Of a stretch of 64,000 nt of DNA, positions 43,164-53,304 are shown in pieces; the first letter of the stretch is position 1; each line of letters begins with the position of its first letter. The translations under genes and the position numbers were made by a program. The DNA lies in the NCBI RefSeq assembly GCF_000014885.1, contig NC_011566.1:3391501-3455500 (forward strand). The letters are read 5' to 3'. Source of the stretch: Shewanella piezotolerans WP3 (GTDB lineage Bacteria; Pseudomonadota; Gammaproteobacteria; Enterobacterales; Shewanellaceae). The notes beneath the pieces were generated by a model. That model was not told the origin of the DNA. It ran no database searches and saw nothing but the letters and a program-made list of their open reading frames with translations.

Positions 43164-44129
43164 ATGATGAACAAGACCACAGGATGGTTCTCTACAAAGC
43201 TCGTGAACTTGCTAGTGCTTACGACTATGGCATTTTGCTTTAATGTCATGTCAGCCCCATGGGACGATCAACCACCTAAAGAGGTTGAAGCGCTACTAGA
43301 TAAAAAGTTTGCAGAAGGAAAATATTCATCGAAAGGTGCTGACACCTGCTTAATGTGTCACAGAAAAAGTCCTAAAGTGATGGAGCTATTTGACGGTGTT
43401 CACGGCAATGCCGATGTAAAAGGCTCGCCAATGGCAGATCTTCAATGCGAAGCATGCCACGGTCCACTAGGGTCACATAATCGTGGTGGTAAAGAACCAA
43501 TGATTACCTTTGGTTCAAACTCACCCGTTCCCGCAGAAAAACAAAACAGCGTTTGTATGAGTTGCCACAACGATGATGAACGCATGGCTTGGAGCGGCAA
43601 TCATCACGATAATGCAGATGTCAGCTGTGCCAACTGTCATCAAGTCCATACAGGACACGACCCCATCGCAGATAGAGCAACTGAAGTTGCTGTTTGCACT
43701 AATTGCCACACTCAGCAAAAAGCAGACATGAATAAACGTTCTTCTCACCCCTTAAAATGGCAACAGATGGTATGTAGTGACTGCCACAACCCACATGGCA
43801 CGCTTGCTGATGCCAGCTTAAAGCAGATGAGCGTCAATGAAAATTGTTACTCATGCCATGCTGAAAAACGTGGACCTAAATTGTGGGAGCATGCGCCCGT
43901 TACCGAAGACTGTGCAGCTTGTCATAATCCACATGGCAGCGTGAACGAGGCAATGCTGATCAGTAAACCACCTATGTTATGTCAACAATGTCACGCTTCT
44001 GTAGGACACACCTCAAATGCCGTATTCGGCGGAAACCCCAATGCATTTAATGCGGGTCAAAGCTGTATGAACTGCCATTCACAAGTACATGGCTCTAACC
44101 ATCCATCTGGCAAGCTGTTACAGCGCTAA
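43164..44129 (+). CDS. mtrD: MtrD, periplasmic decaheme c-type cytochrome
   Basis: The 321-residue MtrA-family protein has a signal peptide of about 30 residues (cleavage near VMSA/PWDD) and ten CXXCH heme sites, starting with CLMCH and ending with CMNCH. The heme spacing follows mtrA at 58398 throughout, and the HPLKWQQMVCSDCHNPHGT region is shared. It should insert into the MtrE barrel and carry electrons across the outer membrane. It is the first gene of mtrDEF, with the start supported by GGGAATG-type spacing; a second ATG follows directly. Paralogous to MtrA. Confidence 0.92.
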   Translation: MMNKTTGWFSTKLVNLLVLTTMAFCFNVMSAPWDDQPPKEVEALLDKKFAEGKYSSKGADTCLMCHRKSPKVMELFDGVHGNADVKGSPMADLQCEACHGPLGSHNRGGKEPMITFGSNSPVPAEKQNSVCMSCHNDDERMAWSGNHHDNADVSCANCHQVHTGHDPIADRATEVAVCTNCHTQQKADMNKRSSHPLKWQQMVCSDCHNPHGTLADASLKQMSVNENCYSCHAEKRGPKLWEHAPVTEDCAACHNPHGSVNEAMLISKPPMLCQQCHASVGHTSNAVFGGNPNAFNAGQSCMNCHSQVHGSNHPSGKLLQR

Positions 44130-44141
44130 CAAGGAGTGGCA

Positions 44142-46265
44142 ATGATGAAAAGTATACAGTTCCATATTAATAAGCCGTTGCAGCTTTCTTTAATCGCGAT
44201 GGCAGTCAGCGCATCTATAACATCAGTGCATGCAACAGGTTACGGTGTCCAAAATGCCAACCGTGACAATGCAAAAATCGAAAAGTGGGAGTGCAAACGT
44301 TGCGTATCATCCGCAGGTTTTAACGGCACAGTGGGCATAGGCGCCGCCTATAATGATGGCAGCGATATTCATGTTGGTAATACGACTGGTACAGATACTG
44401 ACGGCGCAGTCGGGCATATAGAAGCTGATCTTAATTATCAATCAGAAGATGGTTACCAAACGAATTTAACAGCAGATAAACTGGGGTATGACACTGGCAG
44501 CGCAGCAATAGAAACTGGCAGGAAAGGCCAATACACTATCGCTTTAGGTTATCGAGGACTGGCGAGCTACGACACCAATGCAGCGCTAACTCCCTATATG
44601 AATAGTGGAGATCAGCTTTTTCTGCCCGATAATTGGCAAACAGGTGCAACCACAGGGCAAATGTCGACCTTAAATGATGACATTTCCGATACAGCGTTAA
44701 AAACGCAACGTGACAGGTTTTTATTAGAAGCTGACTATAAAGGTAGCTTCTATAAAGCTGATATTAGTTATCAACATGAAAAGCGTGAAGGTAAACGCAC
44801 CTTTTCCGGAAATATTCTTACCAACAGTGCAATGTTAGCGCAGCCTATTGATGATACAACCGATGAGTTTGGTGCAAAGATCTACTTTAACGGTAAAGGT
44901 TGGTTAGTCGGAATAGACTCTTCTTTTAGTCAGTACAAGAATGATCATCAAGCCGTAAATTGGGAATCAGCCTTTACCCCAACATTTGGCGCAGCCTATG
45001 AAGGTCAAAGTGCAGCAGCACCAGATAATAAGGCCTATCGAGTTGGCGCTAATGCACAACTCAATGGCAACGGTCATCAAGTGTTGATGAACTTAAGTGT
45101 TGCCAGCTTTACGCAGGATCAAGCTTTCCTGCCTGCAACGATAAATGGTCCCTCCCCAGCCCTGCCAATCAGTAGCCTTGACGGTCAGGTTGATACCACC
45201 GATATGAAGCTTAAATATACTGGGCGACCAGCACGAGGCTTTAGTGTTAGCGCACGATATGATTATTCAGATAGAGACAATAAAACTACGTTACATACCT
45301 ACCCGCAGGTAATAACCGACAGTTATTTCGCTGGTTCAGCTATTAACCCAGAATATGATCGCACCAAGCAGTTCGTTGATGTCGGCGCTAAATATCGATT
45401 TAATCGCAGTGTTTATATTGATGGTGGCTATCGTTATGACCACAACGATTATAGCGATTTAGACCGAGACTCTTTGCAGCAAAATAGCCTATACGCAAAG
45501 CTAAACTACCGAATTTCTCCCGCTTGGTCTGCATGGCTAAAGGCCGAAGCGAGTGATAGAACAGGCAGTACCTATAAAGCCGTCACAACAACATCAAGCC
45601 CAAGTAATCCTTATTTAAGAAAGTCATACCTTGCAGATCGGCAGCGTCAACAATACAAACTTAACGTCGCCTACAGTGGATCAACTGCATTCTCTGCCAG
45701 TGCCAACTTACGCGCAAGCTTTGACGACTATAAGGATACAGAAATTGGCTTAACTCGGGTTGATACCCAAGGGTACGACATATCAGCCAATTACATAATT
45801 AGTGAGAATTTCAATCTTAATGCCTACCTCAACCAAGATTGGCGAGATAGTGATCAAGCAGGCAGCTCAAATTTTGGCTTAGCTAACTGGTTTGCCAATA
45901 CTGATGAGCAGTCGACTCTAGTCGGTGCAGGTTTAAATTACCAAAACTTATTAGATAGCAAACTCAATCTCGGCCTAGATTATTCATATGCCGACGGGCA
46001 AAGCGATACCAACGTTATTCAAGGAATCACTTCTCCTTATGGTGATTACTTCTCCGAAAAACACAATATTAATGCTTTCGCAAAGTATCAACTCGCAGAA
46101 AAAATGGCATTACGTTTCGATTGGATTTTCGAGAACTATGAGGACGCCGATTGGTTGAACCAAGGTTTATCAGTCGATTCTATACCCAACGTGCTGACTT
46201 TTGGCGATTTAAGCCACGACTATAACGCTCATTATTTTGGCCTGACATTTAGCTACCAAATGTAG
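44142..46265 (+). CDS. mtrE: MtrE, outer-membrane beta-barrel of the MtrDEF conduit
   Basis: The 707-residue product starts at ATG 44142, with AAGGAG five bases upstream; a GTG at 44136 overlaps that site and is unlikely. The signal peptide ends near HA/TGYGV. The mature N-terminus has the CXXC motif (CKRC) typical of MtrB-type porins. About 26 amphipathic strands follow, and the C-terminus ends in HYFGLTFSYQM. It sheathes MtrD and docks MtrF outside. It is 12 bases after mtrD and 33 before mtrF, so the three are one unit. Paralogous to MtrB. Confidence 0.92.
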   Translation: MMKSIQFHINKPLQLSLIAMAVSASITSVHATGYGVQNANRDNAKIEKWECKRCVSSAGFNGTVGIGAAYNDGSDIHVGNTTGTDTDGAVGHIEADLNYQSEDGYQTNLTADKLGYDTGSAAIETGRKGQYTIALGYRGLASYDTNAALTPYMNSGDQLFLPDNWQTGATTGQMSTLNDDISDTALKTQRDRFLLEADYKGSFYKADISYQHEKREGKRTFSGNILTNSAMLAQPIDDTTDEFGAKIYFNGKGWLVGIDSSFSQYKNDHQAVNWESAFTPTFGAAYEGQSAAAPDNKAYRVGANAQLNGNGHQVLMNLSVASFTQDQAFLPATINGPSPALPISSLDGQVDTTDMKLKYTGRPARGFSVSARYDYSDRDNKTTLHTYPQVITDSYFAGSAINPEYDRTKQFVDVGAKYRFNRSVYIDGGYRYDHNDYSDLDRDSLQQNSLYAKLNYRISPAWSAWLKAEASDRTGSTYKAVTTTSSPSNPYLRKSYLADRQRQQYKLNVAYSGSTAFSASANLRASFDDYKDTEIGLTRVDTQGYDISANYIISENFNLNAYLNQDWRDSDQAGSSNFGLANWFANTDEQSTLVGAGLNYQNLLDSKLNLGLDYSYADGQSDTNVIQGITSPYGDYFSEKHNINAFAKYQLAEKMALRFDWIFENYEDADWLNQGLSVDSIPNVLTFGDLSHDYNAHYFGLTFSYQM

Positions 46266-46298
46266 ATCTGTCAATAAAAGGAATTCAAGGAAATAAAA

Positions 46299-48212
46299 AT
46301 GAAACTGATCACCCAATCACGACTTCATAAAAGTATTCCTCTAGGTCTAATTGCCATGCTGGCGGCTTGTGGCGGTGACGACGGTTCACCTGGCAATCCT
46401 GGTGAACCAGGAGGCCCGCCAGCGTCAGTGATTAATGAGCTTAATATCACTATCAAAGACGTAGCTTTCGATACTGGTATTGCCACGGTTAATTACCGCG
46501 TCACAAATGAGGAAGATGAGCCAGTAGTAGGCATCTCTTCTGCAACTTACCTTGCTGCGCAGCTGCTACCTATGGGCTACACCAATGCCGGTAATGCCAG
46601 TCAATGGCAATACTTTACCTCAGAATCTTGTGCAGACGTCTGTGACGGCGAATTTGTCGACCACAAAAATGGCCAATATAGTTACACCTTTAGTGGTGCA
46701 TTTAACGGAATGAATGACATAAGCTTTATGTCTGGCGGCACCCAACGTGTGGTCATCAAAATTGGCGGTGACTCTCTGCCTGACGGTACAGCACTGCCAA
46801 TAACCAACCAACATTATGATTGGCAAGATAAAGGCGACACCCCTGCCTATACCCGTAATCTCATTGAGATGGAGACCTGTAATAGCTGTCACAGTGATCT
46901 CGCTTTCCATGGTAGTAAATACAACGAGGTCGAAACCTGTGTAACTTGCCATAATACCGATAAGGTCAGTAACCCTGAGAATGTTTTTGCCCCAATGGTT
47001 CACGGCAAGCATTTAACTGGATTCCCAGGCTCACTAGCAGATTGTCAAACATGCCATGCTCCCGATGAAACATTAACCGAAAATATGAACTGGGCACGAG
47101 TGCCTACAATGGCAGCATGTGGTAGTTGCCACACGAATATTGATTTCCCCGCCGGACAGGGACATCCGACTCAGCAAGACAACAGCAATTGTGTCGCATG
47201 CCATAACTCAGACTGGACCATGAGTGCCCATAGCCAAGCAGATACCAATGCGGTTCTTGGTCAATTTAATGTTGAAATTGTCAGTGCATCTCTTACTGGA
47301 ACCACGGTTGATTTAGCAGTAAGACTATCGAATCCTGCCACTAACGAGATCTATACCGACAGTGCCGACAAGCTTGATTTTGTCAATGACCTTCGCATTT
47401 ACGCTAACTGGGGGGTAAGTGTCGATTATACAACTCGCAGTGCTAAATCAATCAAACTCCAAGAAATCACGCCTATATCTGGAAATGATGGCGTCTTTAA
47501 TTACCAAATTGCTGGCTTAACTGTCCCTGCGGAACTTGTAGATGACACGGGTACCTTAGCTATCCAAGGTAAATTATGTAGTGACGAAGATATGTTGGCA
47601 AATTGCGCAGATATAGACAACACCACCAACCTGAAATCTAGCCATCAATTCTTCAGTGCTTCTGCAATCTCAGATGTGGGTCGCCGAGTTGTTGTGACTA
47701 ACGAAACATGTGGTAGTTGTCATGGAGACCAAGAGCTCAACTATCATGGTTCCCGTAATGATCTTGAAGGCCAATGCCAAGTTTGTCATAACCGCAATAT
47801 GCAAGCTGAAGCGGGTGCTGCTAACGCAGCAGCATCAACGGCCGACTACAAGCACTTAGCTCATACTCTGCACGCAGGGTCACGTGAAAACTACCCAGAT
47901 ATTAACTACCCTGCCAACATAGGGAACTGCGCCCAATGCCACACAGAAGATGCTTCAGGCGTGCTTACTGCAGCTTTACCACTTAATAGTGCAGTGCAAC
48001 CATTAGCCTTTGACGACGGCAGTTTTACCAGCCCTGCGTCGGCTATCTGCAGCGCCTGTCATACCAGCGACACCTCTAAGAGTCATATGACCCAGCAAGG
48101 TGGTGTGTTTAACGGCACAGAAGCCGATGCGACATCTGGCACTGAAAGCTGTGCGACTTGCCATGGCCAAGGCGCTTCGGTCGATGTGTTAGCTGTTCAC
48201 CCTATAAAATAA
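46299..48212 (+). CDS. mtrF: MtrF, outer-surface decaheme lipoprotein
   Basis: The 637-residue protein has a lipoprotein signal (lipobox LAAC) and ten CXXCH sites in two groups of five, separated by a beta domain of about 170 residues. This is the MtrC/MtrF domain I-II-III-IV fold. The domain III disulfide pair is CSDEDMLANC (C-x8-C). The sequence follows Shewanella oneidensis MtrF throughout (AQLLPMGYTNAGNASQWQYF, HLTGFPGSLADCQTCH). It is displayed outside the cell, bound to MtrDE, and passes electrons to metals or flavins. RBS AAGGA precedes the start. Confidence 0.93.
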   Translation: MKLITQSRLHKSIPLGLIAMLAACGGDDGSPGNPGEPGGPPASVINELNITIKDVAFDTGIATVNYRVTNEEDEPVVGISSATYLAAQLLPMGYTNAGNASQWQYFTSESCADVCDGEFVDHKNGQYSYTFSGAFNGMNDISFMSGGTQRVVIKIGGDSLPDGTALPITNQHYDWQDKGDTPAYTRNLIEMETCNSCHSDLAFHGSKYNEVETCVTCHNTDKVSNPENVFAPMVHGKHLTGFPGSLADCQTCHAPDETLTENMNWARVPTMAACGSCHTNIDFPAGQGHPTQQDNSNCVACHNSDWTMSAHSQADTNAVLGQFNVEIVSASLTGTTVDLAVRLSNPATNEIYTDSADKLDFVNDLRIYANWGVSVDYTTRSAKSIKLQEITPISGNDGVFNYQIAGLTVPAELVDDTGTLAIQGKLCSDEDMLANCADIDNTTNLKSSHQFFSASAISDVGRRVVVTNETCGSCHGDQELNYHGSRNDLEGQCQVCHNRNMQAEAGAANAAASTADYKHLAHTLHAGSRENYPDINYPANIGNCAQCHTEDASGVLTAALPLNSAVQPLAFDDGSFTSPASAICSACHTSDTSKSHMTQQGGVFNGTEADATSGTESCATCHGQGASVDVLAVHPIK

Positions 48213-48220
48213 TAATCATT

Positions 48221-48248
48221 AGCCCAATAATCTCGGTTATTGGGCTTT
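48221..48248 (+). terminator. Hairpin between mtrF and the OmcA-like gene
   Basis: AGCCCAATAA / TTATTGGGCTTT form a 10-bp stem with a six-base loop, but only a TTT follows. It is nine bases after the mtrF stop and 35 before the next start. It may be a weak terminator or an mRNA-stability stem lowering read-through to the next gene. Confidence 0.6.
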
Positions 48249-48282
48249 CAATGTTTAGTGATGAGAAATGGAACGCAAAATT

Positions 48283-50439
48283 ATGGAAATCAAAACTAGA
48301 AGCTCAAAACTCAGTTTGATTGCTCTCGCGAGTGCCGCCTTGTTGTTTGGTTGTAGCGACGGCAATGATGGTGAAGATGGTAAAGACGGTGAAGTTGGTT
48401 TTTCAATAGCTCAAGCCAACGAGCTAAAAGCGTCCATCTCATCAGCCTCAGTAACAGAAGGTGTGGTTGCAGTAGAGTTCTCGCTCGAAAATGCCAACGG
48501 CGTCGCAATAACCGATCTTGACACCTACCAAGCTGTCGACTGGATTGGTATGGGGGTCGCGAAATTGCTCCCCACTGAAGGCAAAGGTTATAAAACACCA
48601 CAATGGGTGAACTACATCAATAGTGCTGTTGAGCCTGTAGCTACTGACGTCCCTCCTGGGTACGAAGACAAAGCAAGTACACAATTCCAACCAGGGCTTG
48701 AATCTAGCTGTGCTCAGGAGTGTATTGAAAACCTAAGCAGTGGCATGTACCGCTATACTTTCCAACTTAACTTAAATGAAGTTCCTGAACTCGAAGGACT
48801 CGATTTAACCTTTGATGACAGCCTAACTCACCGCATTACTATGGAGCTAAGAGCTGACGGTACGGCCAATAAACTCATCAACGCACATTACGACTTTTTA
48901 CCCTCATCGGGTGAAATGGTTGCTGCTGACGCGACGCGCACAGTAGAGTTTCTAGAGCAATCATGTTTACGTTGTCATAGCGACGATTATGACCATGCTT
49001 GGGCACCAAAACTGTTATTCCACGGTGGCAGACGTTTCGATATCGCTAACTGCCAAATGTGTCACACCAGTTATGCAGGCGATCCTGAAACAGGCGCCCC
49101 AATTGACATGGGCTATATGGTACACAAAATTCATAAAAGTGATTACTTGATGGTGGGATATGGCGGCAGTATCCACGATTACTCTGAAGTGACCTTCCCT
49201 GCTGATATGTATGATTGCCGAGCATGTCACCAAGAAGGCGACACCAGCCCTGTTGACGCATTTAACTTTAAACACCATCGCGCATTAGCATGTGGTTCAT
49301 GTCATTCAGACTCTACCGATCCTGAACAGATTAAAACCGATATGCACGATAGATATATCGAAACAACTGATTGTAGTACCTGCCATGCTGAAAAAGGCGA
49401 ACCAGGCGCTGCGCACCACTTTACCGATGCCGTTGCAAAAGATAATGCTAAAAACAGCTACTCAGCGAGTTTAGTACCTGCATCAGTGTCAATTACCGGC
49501 GGTATGATAACCTTTGATGTGCAATTTGCAGACTCTTCATTAACAACGCCAGTAATGAGTCCTGACACAGATAAGCGCATTACATTAAGCGCAATCTATT
49601 TCGGTTTTGGTAATGACATTGACTTTGGTTCAGGCACACAAAAAGTGGATCTCATTGCTTTAGCACCAACAGCAGTGAGTGATGGTATTTATCGATACAC
49701 AACATCGACGTCAATTATAGCCGATACCAGCCAAGCAGCTACTGCTGTTGTTTCAACCAAAATGTGTGTTGATAGAGATACGCTAATGGGAGTGGCATGT
49801 GGTACAGGTACTGACGAATCGAATAATCCAGCGGTTATCTCCGGTGATCTGGTAGCATTCAACCTCAGTGGCGATGACAGTGTGATGGCAAGACGAGTCG
49901 TGGTGAGTAACAATACTTGTGCAAATTGTCACGACGAAAAGTTCATCGGCAAATTTGGCATAGATTTCAAACATGGAGGCAGTTACAGTAACTTTGAAGG
50001 CGAGTGTCAGATGTGTCATAACCCGACTCGTTCAGGGGCTGACTCTAAGTCGATTCAAGACCATATTGACTTTAAAGTGCGCATCCATGCGCATCATGCC
50101 AATAAACGCTCGACGCAAGATCCAATCACCTTCCCAGAAAACTATGGTAATTGCGCAGTCTGTCACGATAAAGGCCAGCTAAAAATGGATGGACTTGGTG
50201 CGATGGTGGCAACTCCGTCTACAGATGCAGTATTAGGTATGGTTGAGTTCTCTCCTATCGCATCAACATGTGTTAGCTGCCATGGTGCAACAGACTCATT
50301 AATCTCACATATCCGCAGTAATGGCGGTGCAGCAAATGATACTCGCGGCACTTATGTTCCAGGAAGTGAATCTTGTGCAACCTGTCATGCTGAAGGTAAA
50401 ACCAACGGTGTAGATTCAGTTCACCCTGTTGAATGGTAG
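48283..50439 (+). CDS. omcA: OmcA-like outer-surface decaheme lipoprotein
   Basis: The 718-residue product is read from ATG 48283 (GGAA upstream); an in-frame ATG at 48268 is possible. Lipobox LLFGC, then an Asp/Gly-rich linker. Ten CXXCH sites: CLRCH, CQMCH, CRACH, CGSCH, CSTCH, then CANCH, CQMCH, CAVCH, CVSCH, CATCH. The segments VEFSLENANGVA, HGGRRFDIANCQMCH and SGDPE-like AGDPETGAPID resemble OmcA of S. oneidensis rather than MtrC, so it is the nearest OmcA relative here. The domain III pair is CVDRDTLMGVAC (C-x10-C), shorter than in MR-1 OmcA. It is a terminal reductase for metal oxides and flavins. It is followed by a terminator. Confidence 0.82.
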   Translation: MEIKTRSSKLSLIALASAALLFGCSDGNDGEDGKDGEVGFSIAQANELKASISSASVTEGVVAVEFSLENANGVAITDLDTYQAVDWIGMGVAKLLPTEGKGYKTPQWVNYINSAVEPVATDVPPGYEDKASTQFQPGLESSCAQECIENLSSGMYRYTFQLNLNEVPELEGLDLTFDDSLTHRITMELRADGTANKLINAHYDFLPSSGEMVAADATRTVEFLEQSCLRCHSDDYDHAWAPKLLFHGGRRFDIANCQMCHTSYAGDPETGAPIDMGYMVHKIHKSDYLMVGYGGSIHDYSEVTFPADMYDCRACHQEGDTSPVDAFNFKHHRALACGSCHSDSTDPEQIKTDMHDRYIETTDCSTCHAEKGEPGAAHHFTDAVAKDNAKNSYSASLVPASVSITGGMITFDVQFADSSLTTPVMSPDTDKRITLSAIYFGFGNDIDFGSGTQKVDLIALAPTAVSDGIYRYTTSTSIIADTSQAATAVVSTKMCVDRDTLMGVACGTGTDESNNPAVISGDLVAFNLSGDDSVMARRVVVSNNTCANCHDEKFIGKFGIDFKHGGSYSNFEGECQMCHNPTRSGADSKSIQDHIDFKVRIHAHHANKRSTQDPITFPENYGNCAVCHDKGQLKMDGLGAMVATPSTDAVLGMVEFSPIASTCVSCHGATDSLISHIRSNGGAANDTRGTYVPGSESCATCHAEGKTNGVDSVHPVEW

Positions 50440-50463
50440 TTGTTGAGCCATTTTTCTAAAATA

Positions 50464-50492
50464 AAAAGCGGCGTAGACACGCCGCTTTTTAT
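50464..50492. terminator. Terminator after the OmcA-like gene
   Basis: AAAAAGCGGCGT / ACGCCGCTTTTT form an 11-12 bp stem around a four-base loop, 25 bases after the stop. It closes the mtrDEF-omcA transcript. Confidence 0.85.
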
Positions 50493-50928
50493 TTGGCTAC
50501 AGAAACCAGCATGAAAGCAACACAGCCGACACCAACAAGCAACATTCGCACAACAAAACACCCCTCAACAAGAAACACCTACAACATTGCAAACACAAGA
50601 ACGCTTATCAACACCTTTGAATACCCTGAATAATTAATGATCTAAATCAATTTTAATCTCTAAATTTCGAATCAATTTCAGCCTCATTTAAGATAAGTCT
50701 TCGTTATATTAACCCAAGCTTAATAGAGCACTTCAGCATTCAGTAAGCCATTGTTTAACAACAACAAACAAAAACTTTAATTCTTGATATTCTCAAGTTG
50801 ACTGGTATCACATATATCTTTGTCATTTTTTTTAGAACTACCTCTTTTGGGTAAGATCGTGGTGAGGAAGTTCCTCACGCCAAAGAGGTAAAAACCTCAC
50901 GGCAGATAAAACCTATGCAGGGAATAAA
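50493..50928 (+). promoter_or_regulatory. Promoter/leader region of the first extra decaheme gene
   Basis: These 436 bases hold no gene. The right end (50841-50924) is a structured leader. CCTCTTTTGG pairs with CCAAAGAGG, enclosing GTGAGGAA-G-TTCCTCAC. A second hairpin GAGGT/ACCTC (50885-50898) shares bases with the outer stem, so the two structures are mutually exclusive. A motif GGCAG...AAACCTATGCAGGGAA ends five bases before the ATG and recurs before mtrC. Confidence 0.5.
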
Positions 50929-53214
50929 ATGATGATAAATCGATATAAACTCGCAACAGCTGTAAAGTCAGCAATTGGTATAGGCGCACTTTCTTTCGCG
51001 CTAGCTGGTTGTGGCAGTGACGGTAAAGATGGCGAAGATGGTAACAACGGTGAGATCGCCGTGCACATTGACAGTGTTACAGCAGTCAAAACTGAAGTTG
51101 ACTTAGCAAGCTATGATGATGCAAGCGGCACGCTTACGGTAGAATTCAACTTAACTAACCTTAATGGCGTGTCCGTGACGGGCTTGGAAGAGTTAACAGA
51201 TCCCTTGCGCCTTAGTTTCGGCCGAATGGGAACACGTGCAGAAGCATTTCTTCCCTACGATATTATCGATTCCGACGGTAATAGCGTCACTGTAGATTCT
51301 CGGGGCGATGGCGAGCGTGAAATTTGGTTGTCATACCGTAACAAATCAAAAGATGATCTAGTCACTGGTACCGACAACTGGCGCCCAAATCGTAACTGTC
51401 CGGATGGTGAGCAGTGTTTAGAATACCTAGGCGCTGGTAAGTATCGAATTACCGCTCCAGAAGTGATCAACACACAAAGTTTAGATTACGATTACGATGC
51501 CTCACAAGTCCAAGGCATTTACTTGATGACTTATGGTGCTGGTGCCAACAAAGTTAAAAACGTAGAAGCTTACTACTGGGAACCCGCGACTGATCGCCCT
51601 GTCAGCTCACCTAAATCAGTATTAGAAAGCCAGACATGTACCAGTTGTCACGTCGGCGAAGAGCATATTCGTCATGGAAACTATGGCAACACTGCCGATG
51701 GTTGTCTTTTCTGTCATACCGATTACACACAGTACGCAGGTACTGGTACTGACGATCAAGATAACGAGATCAACTTCACTATTGATGGCTCAATCAAAGG
51801 GCTAGCTCACGCCATTCATACTGGTGCCACTGAAGCTGACCGCCGCGATGTGGCAAAGTTTGCAACCGTTATTGCCGATCCGTCAAAGAACCCAGTATTT
51901 GGTTATAAATATGACCGTGCAGCGCAAATCGATGAAGAAGGTAACCCGTTAAAACCGCTTAACTACCCGGCTGTAACTGCTAGCTGTGAAAGTTGTCACG
52001 TACAGTACAGCGAAACGGAAGAGACCTTACCAGAAGACGTAACTGTTCATGCGCTTGACTGGTTTAAAGATATGGACGCAGATAGCTGCCAATCTTGCCA
52101 TGGCGATTACCACTACGGCGGCCGTACAACAACCGATGACACGGGCATTGCTTATGTAGGCTGTGTTGCCTGCCATACATCAAATGATGGCAACACTCGT
52201 GGTGGTGCATTCCGACACTTTGCAGGCCATGACAAAGACAGCCGAGAATCCGCCATTGAAGCCGGCAAGCTAATCGAAACCCAGTACAGCAATATCGTAT
52301 GGAATTCCGATGTTAGTGAACTCAGCTTTACCGTTAATTTAATGCTAGGTGAACAAGCAGTAACCAGTGCCCATGTCCCTGGAGTCTCGGTATATGCTAA
52401 CGCTGTAGATGCGATAGCTCCAGATGCATACCTAGCTTCTCGCCCAAGTATTAAGGTAACACCTAATGCTGATGGAAGCTTTGAGGTAATCGTTGATGCA
52501 ACAGCATCTAGCTACACGCTACCTGCATTAGCTGAAGCACTTGATAACGGTGCAGATCTAGCGTTATCGGCAAGTTTTAGCGCTTGTTTCACCAATAAGA
52601 CATCGACTCTCGCTGAGCTAGATTTTGAAGGTGAATGTTCAGGGGTTTTAAGTGCCAATGCTGCGAAAACTGAGTTCTTAAAGTTAGATGGCTCAGACGG
52701 TGCAGAACGTGCCAGTGCCGCAAATTATGAAAATTGTACCAGCTGTCATAACAACGACATGGTTGTTCGAAGAGGTGCTCCGCACTATCGTAATGCCGAC
52801 CTTCATACCTGTGCCCAGTGCCATGAAGCGGGTGATTACAACAGCATGATCGTGCGTGTTCACGGTACATTTGGAAAAGCCCATGGCCGTGAAGATGTGC
52901 AATCTCTAGTCGATACTAAAACCTGTACTGCCTGTCATGATGACAGCAACTATAGCTTAGAAAACGCACGTTCAACGCCAATGCGTTGGAACCGTAAAGA
53001 CGAAACGTTCTCTAGCCCACAAGCTGGTGTTTGTGCGTCTTGCCATGTTTCAGAAAGCTATCAAGACAGCACACAAGCAGATTCTGCGAAATCCCACATA
53101 GAGAATATGGGGGGGGTCGTGGCAGATACATTTGAAAATGCTCAAATGGCCAACGAGACTTGCTTAACCTGCCACAGTGCAGAAAAAGTAGCTGAGAACC
53201 ACGATTTAAACTGA
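50929..53214 (+). CDS. OmcA/MtrC-family decaheme lipoprotein, paralogue 1
   Basis: The 761-residue product begins MM (two adjacent ATGs) after AGGGA. Lipobox ALAGC and a Gly/Asp-rich linker follow. Ten CXXCH sites: CTSCH, CLFCH, CESCH, CQSCH, CVACH, then CTSCH, CAQCH, CTACH, CASCH, CLTCH. The N-terminal domain resembles the next gene (RLSFGRMG, EIWLSYRNK) more than OmcA or MtrC, so the two are a recent pair. The domain III pair is C-x16-C (CFTNK...EGEC). It is probably an outer-surface reductase with its own promoter and terminator. Substrate unknown. Not UndA, which has eleven hemes. Confidence 0.85.
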   Translation: MMINRYKLATAVKSAIGIGALSFALAGCGSDGKDGEDGNNGEIAVHIDSVTAVKTEVDLASYDDASGTLTVEFNLTNLNGVSVTGLEELTDPLRLSFGRMGTRAEAFLPYDIIDSDGNSVTVDSRGDGEREIWLSYRNKSKDDLVTGTDNWRPNRNCPDGEQCLEYLGAGKYRITAPEVINTQSLDYDYDASQVQGIYLMTYGAGANKVKNVEAYYWEPATDRPVSSPKSVLESQTCTSCHVGEEHIRHGNYGNTADGCLFCHTDYTQYAGTGTDDQDNEINFTIDGSIKGLAHAIHTGATEADRRDVAKFATVIADPSKNPVFGYKYDRAAQIDEEGNPLKPLNYPAVTASCESCHVQYSETEETLPEDVTVHALDWFKDMDADSCQSCHGDYHYGGRTTTDDTGIAYVGCVACHTSNDGNTRGGAFRHFAGHDKDSRESAIEAGKLIETQYSNIVWNSDVSELSFTVNLMLGEQAVTSAHVPGVSVYANAVDAIAPDAYLASRPSIKVTPNADGSFEVIVDATASSYTLPALAEALDNGADLALSASFSACFTNKTSTLAELDFEGECSGVLSANAAKTEFLKLDGSDGAERASAANYENCTSCHNNDMVVRRGAPHYRNADLHTCAQCHEAGDYNSMIVRVHGTFGKAHGREDVQSLVDTKTCTACHDDSNYSLENARSTPMRWNRKDETFSSPQAGVCASCHVSESYQDSTQADSAKSHIENMGGVVADTFENAQMANETCLTCHSAEKVAENHDLN

Positions 53215-53268
53215 TTAGCGACTATAAAAAACTAAATAACCTAGCTTAAATAGGTAGATACAACTAAG

Positions 53269-53304
53269 AAAAAGGGTGAGAATATTCAATTCTCACCCTT
53301 TTTT
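53269..53304 (+). terminator. Terminator after decaheme paralogue 1
   Basis: AAAAAGGGTGAGAAT / ATTCTCACCCTTTTTT form a stem of 13 or more bp around a short loop, 55 bases after the stop. Very strong, and A/T runs would let it work both ways. Confidence 0.9.

Noticed and set aside
46620..47012. 130-residue minus-strand frame within mtrF
   Set aside because: It is the complement of heme-motif-rich coding sequence; similar antisense frames occur in each cytochrome gene and none has a start signal.
50841..50930. c-di-GMP (GEMM-type) riboswitch in the decaheme leader
   Set aside because: The leader contains GCCAAAG and AAACC fragments, but the conserved GGGACGCAAAGCC core and the tetraloop-receptor arrangement are missing, so I do not call it GEMM.
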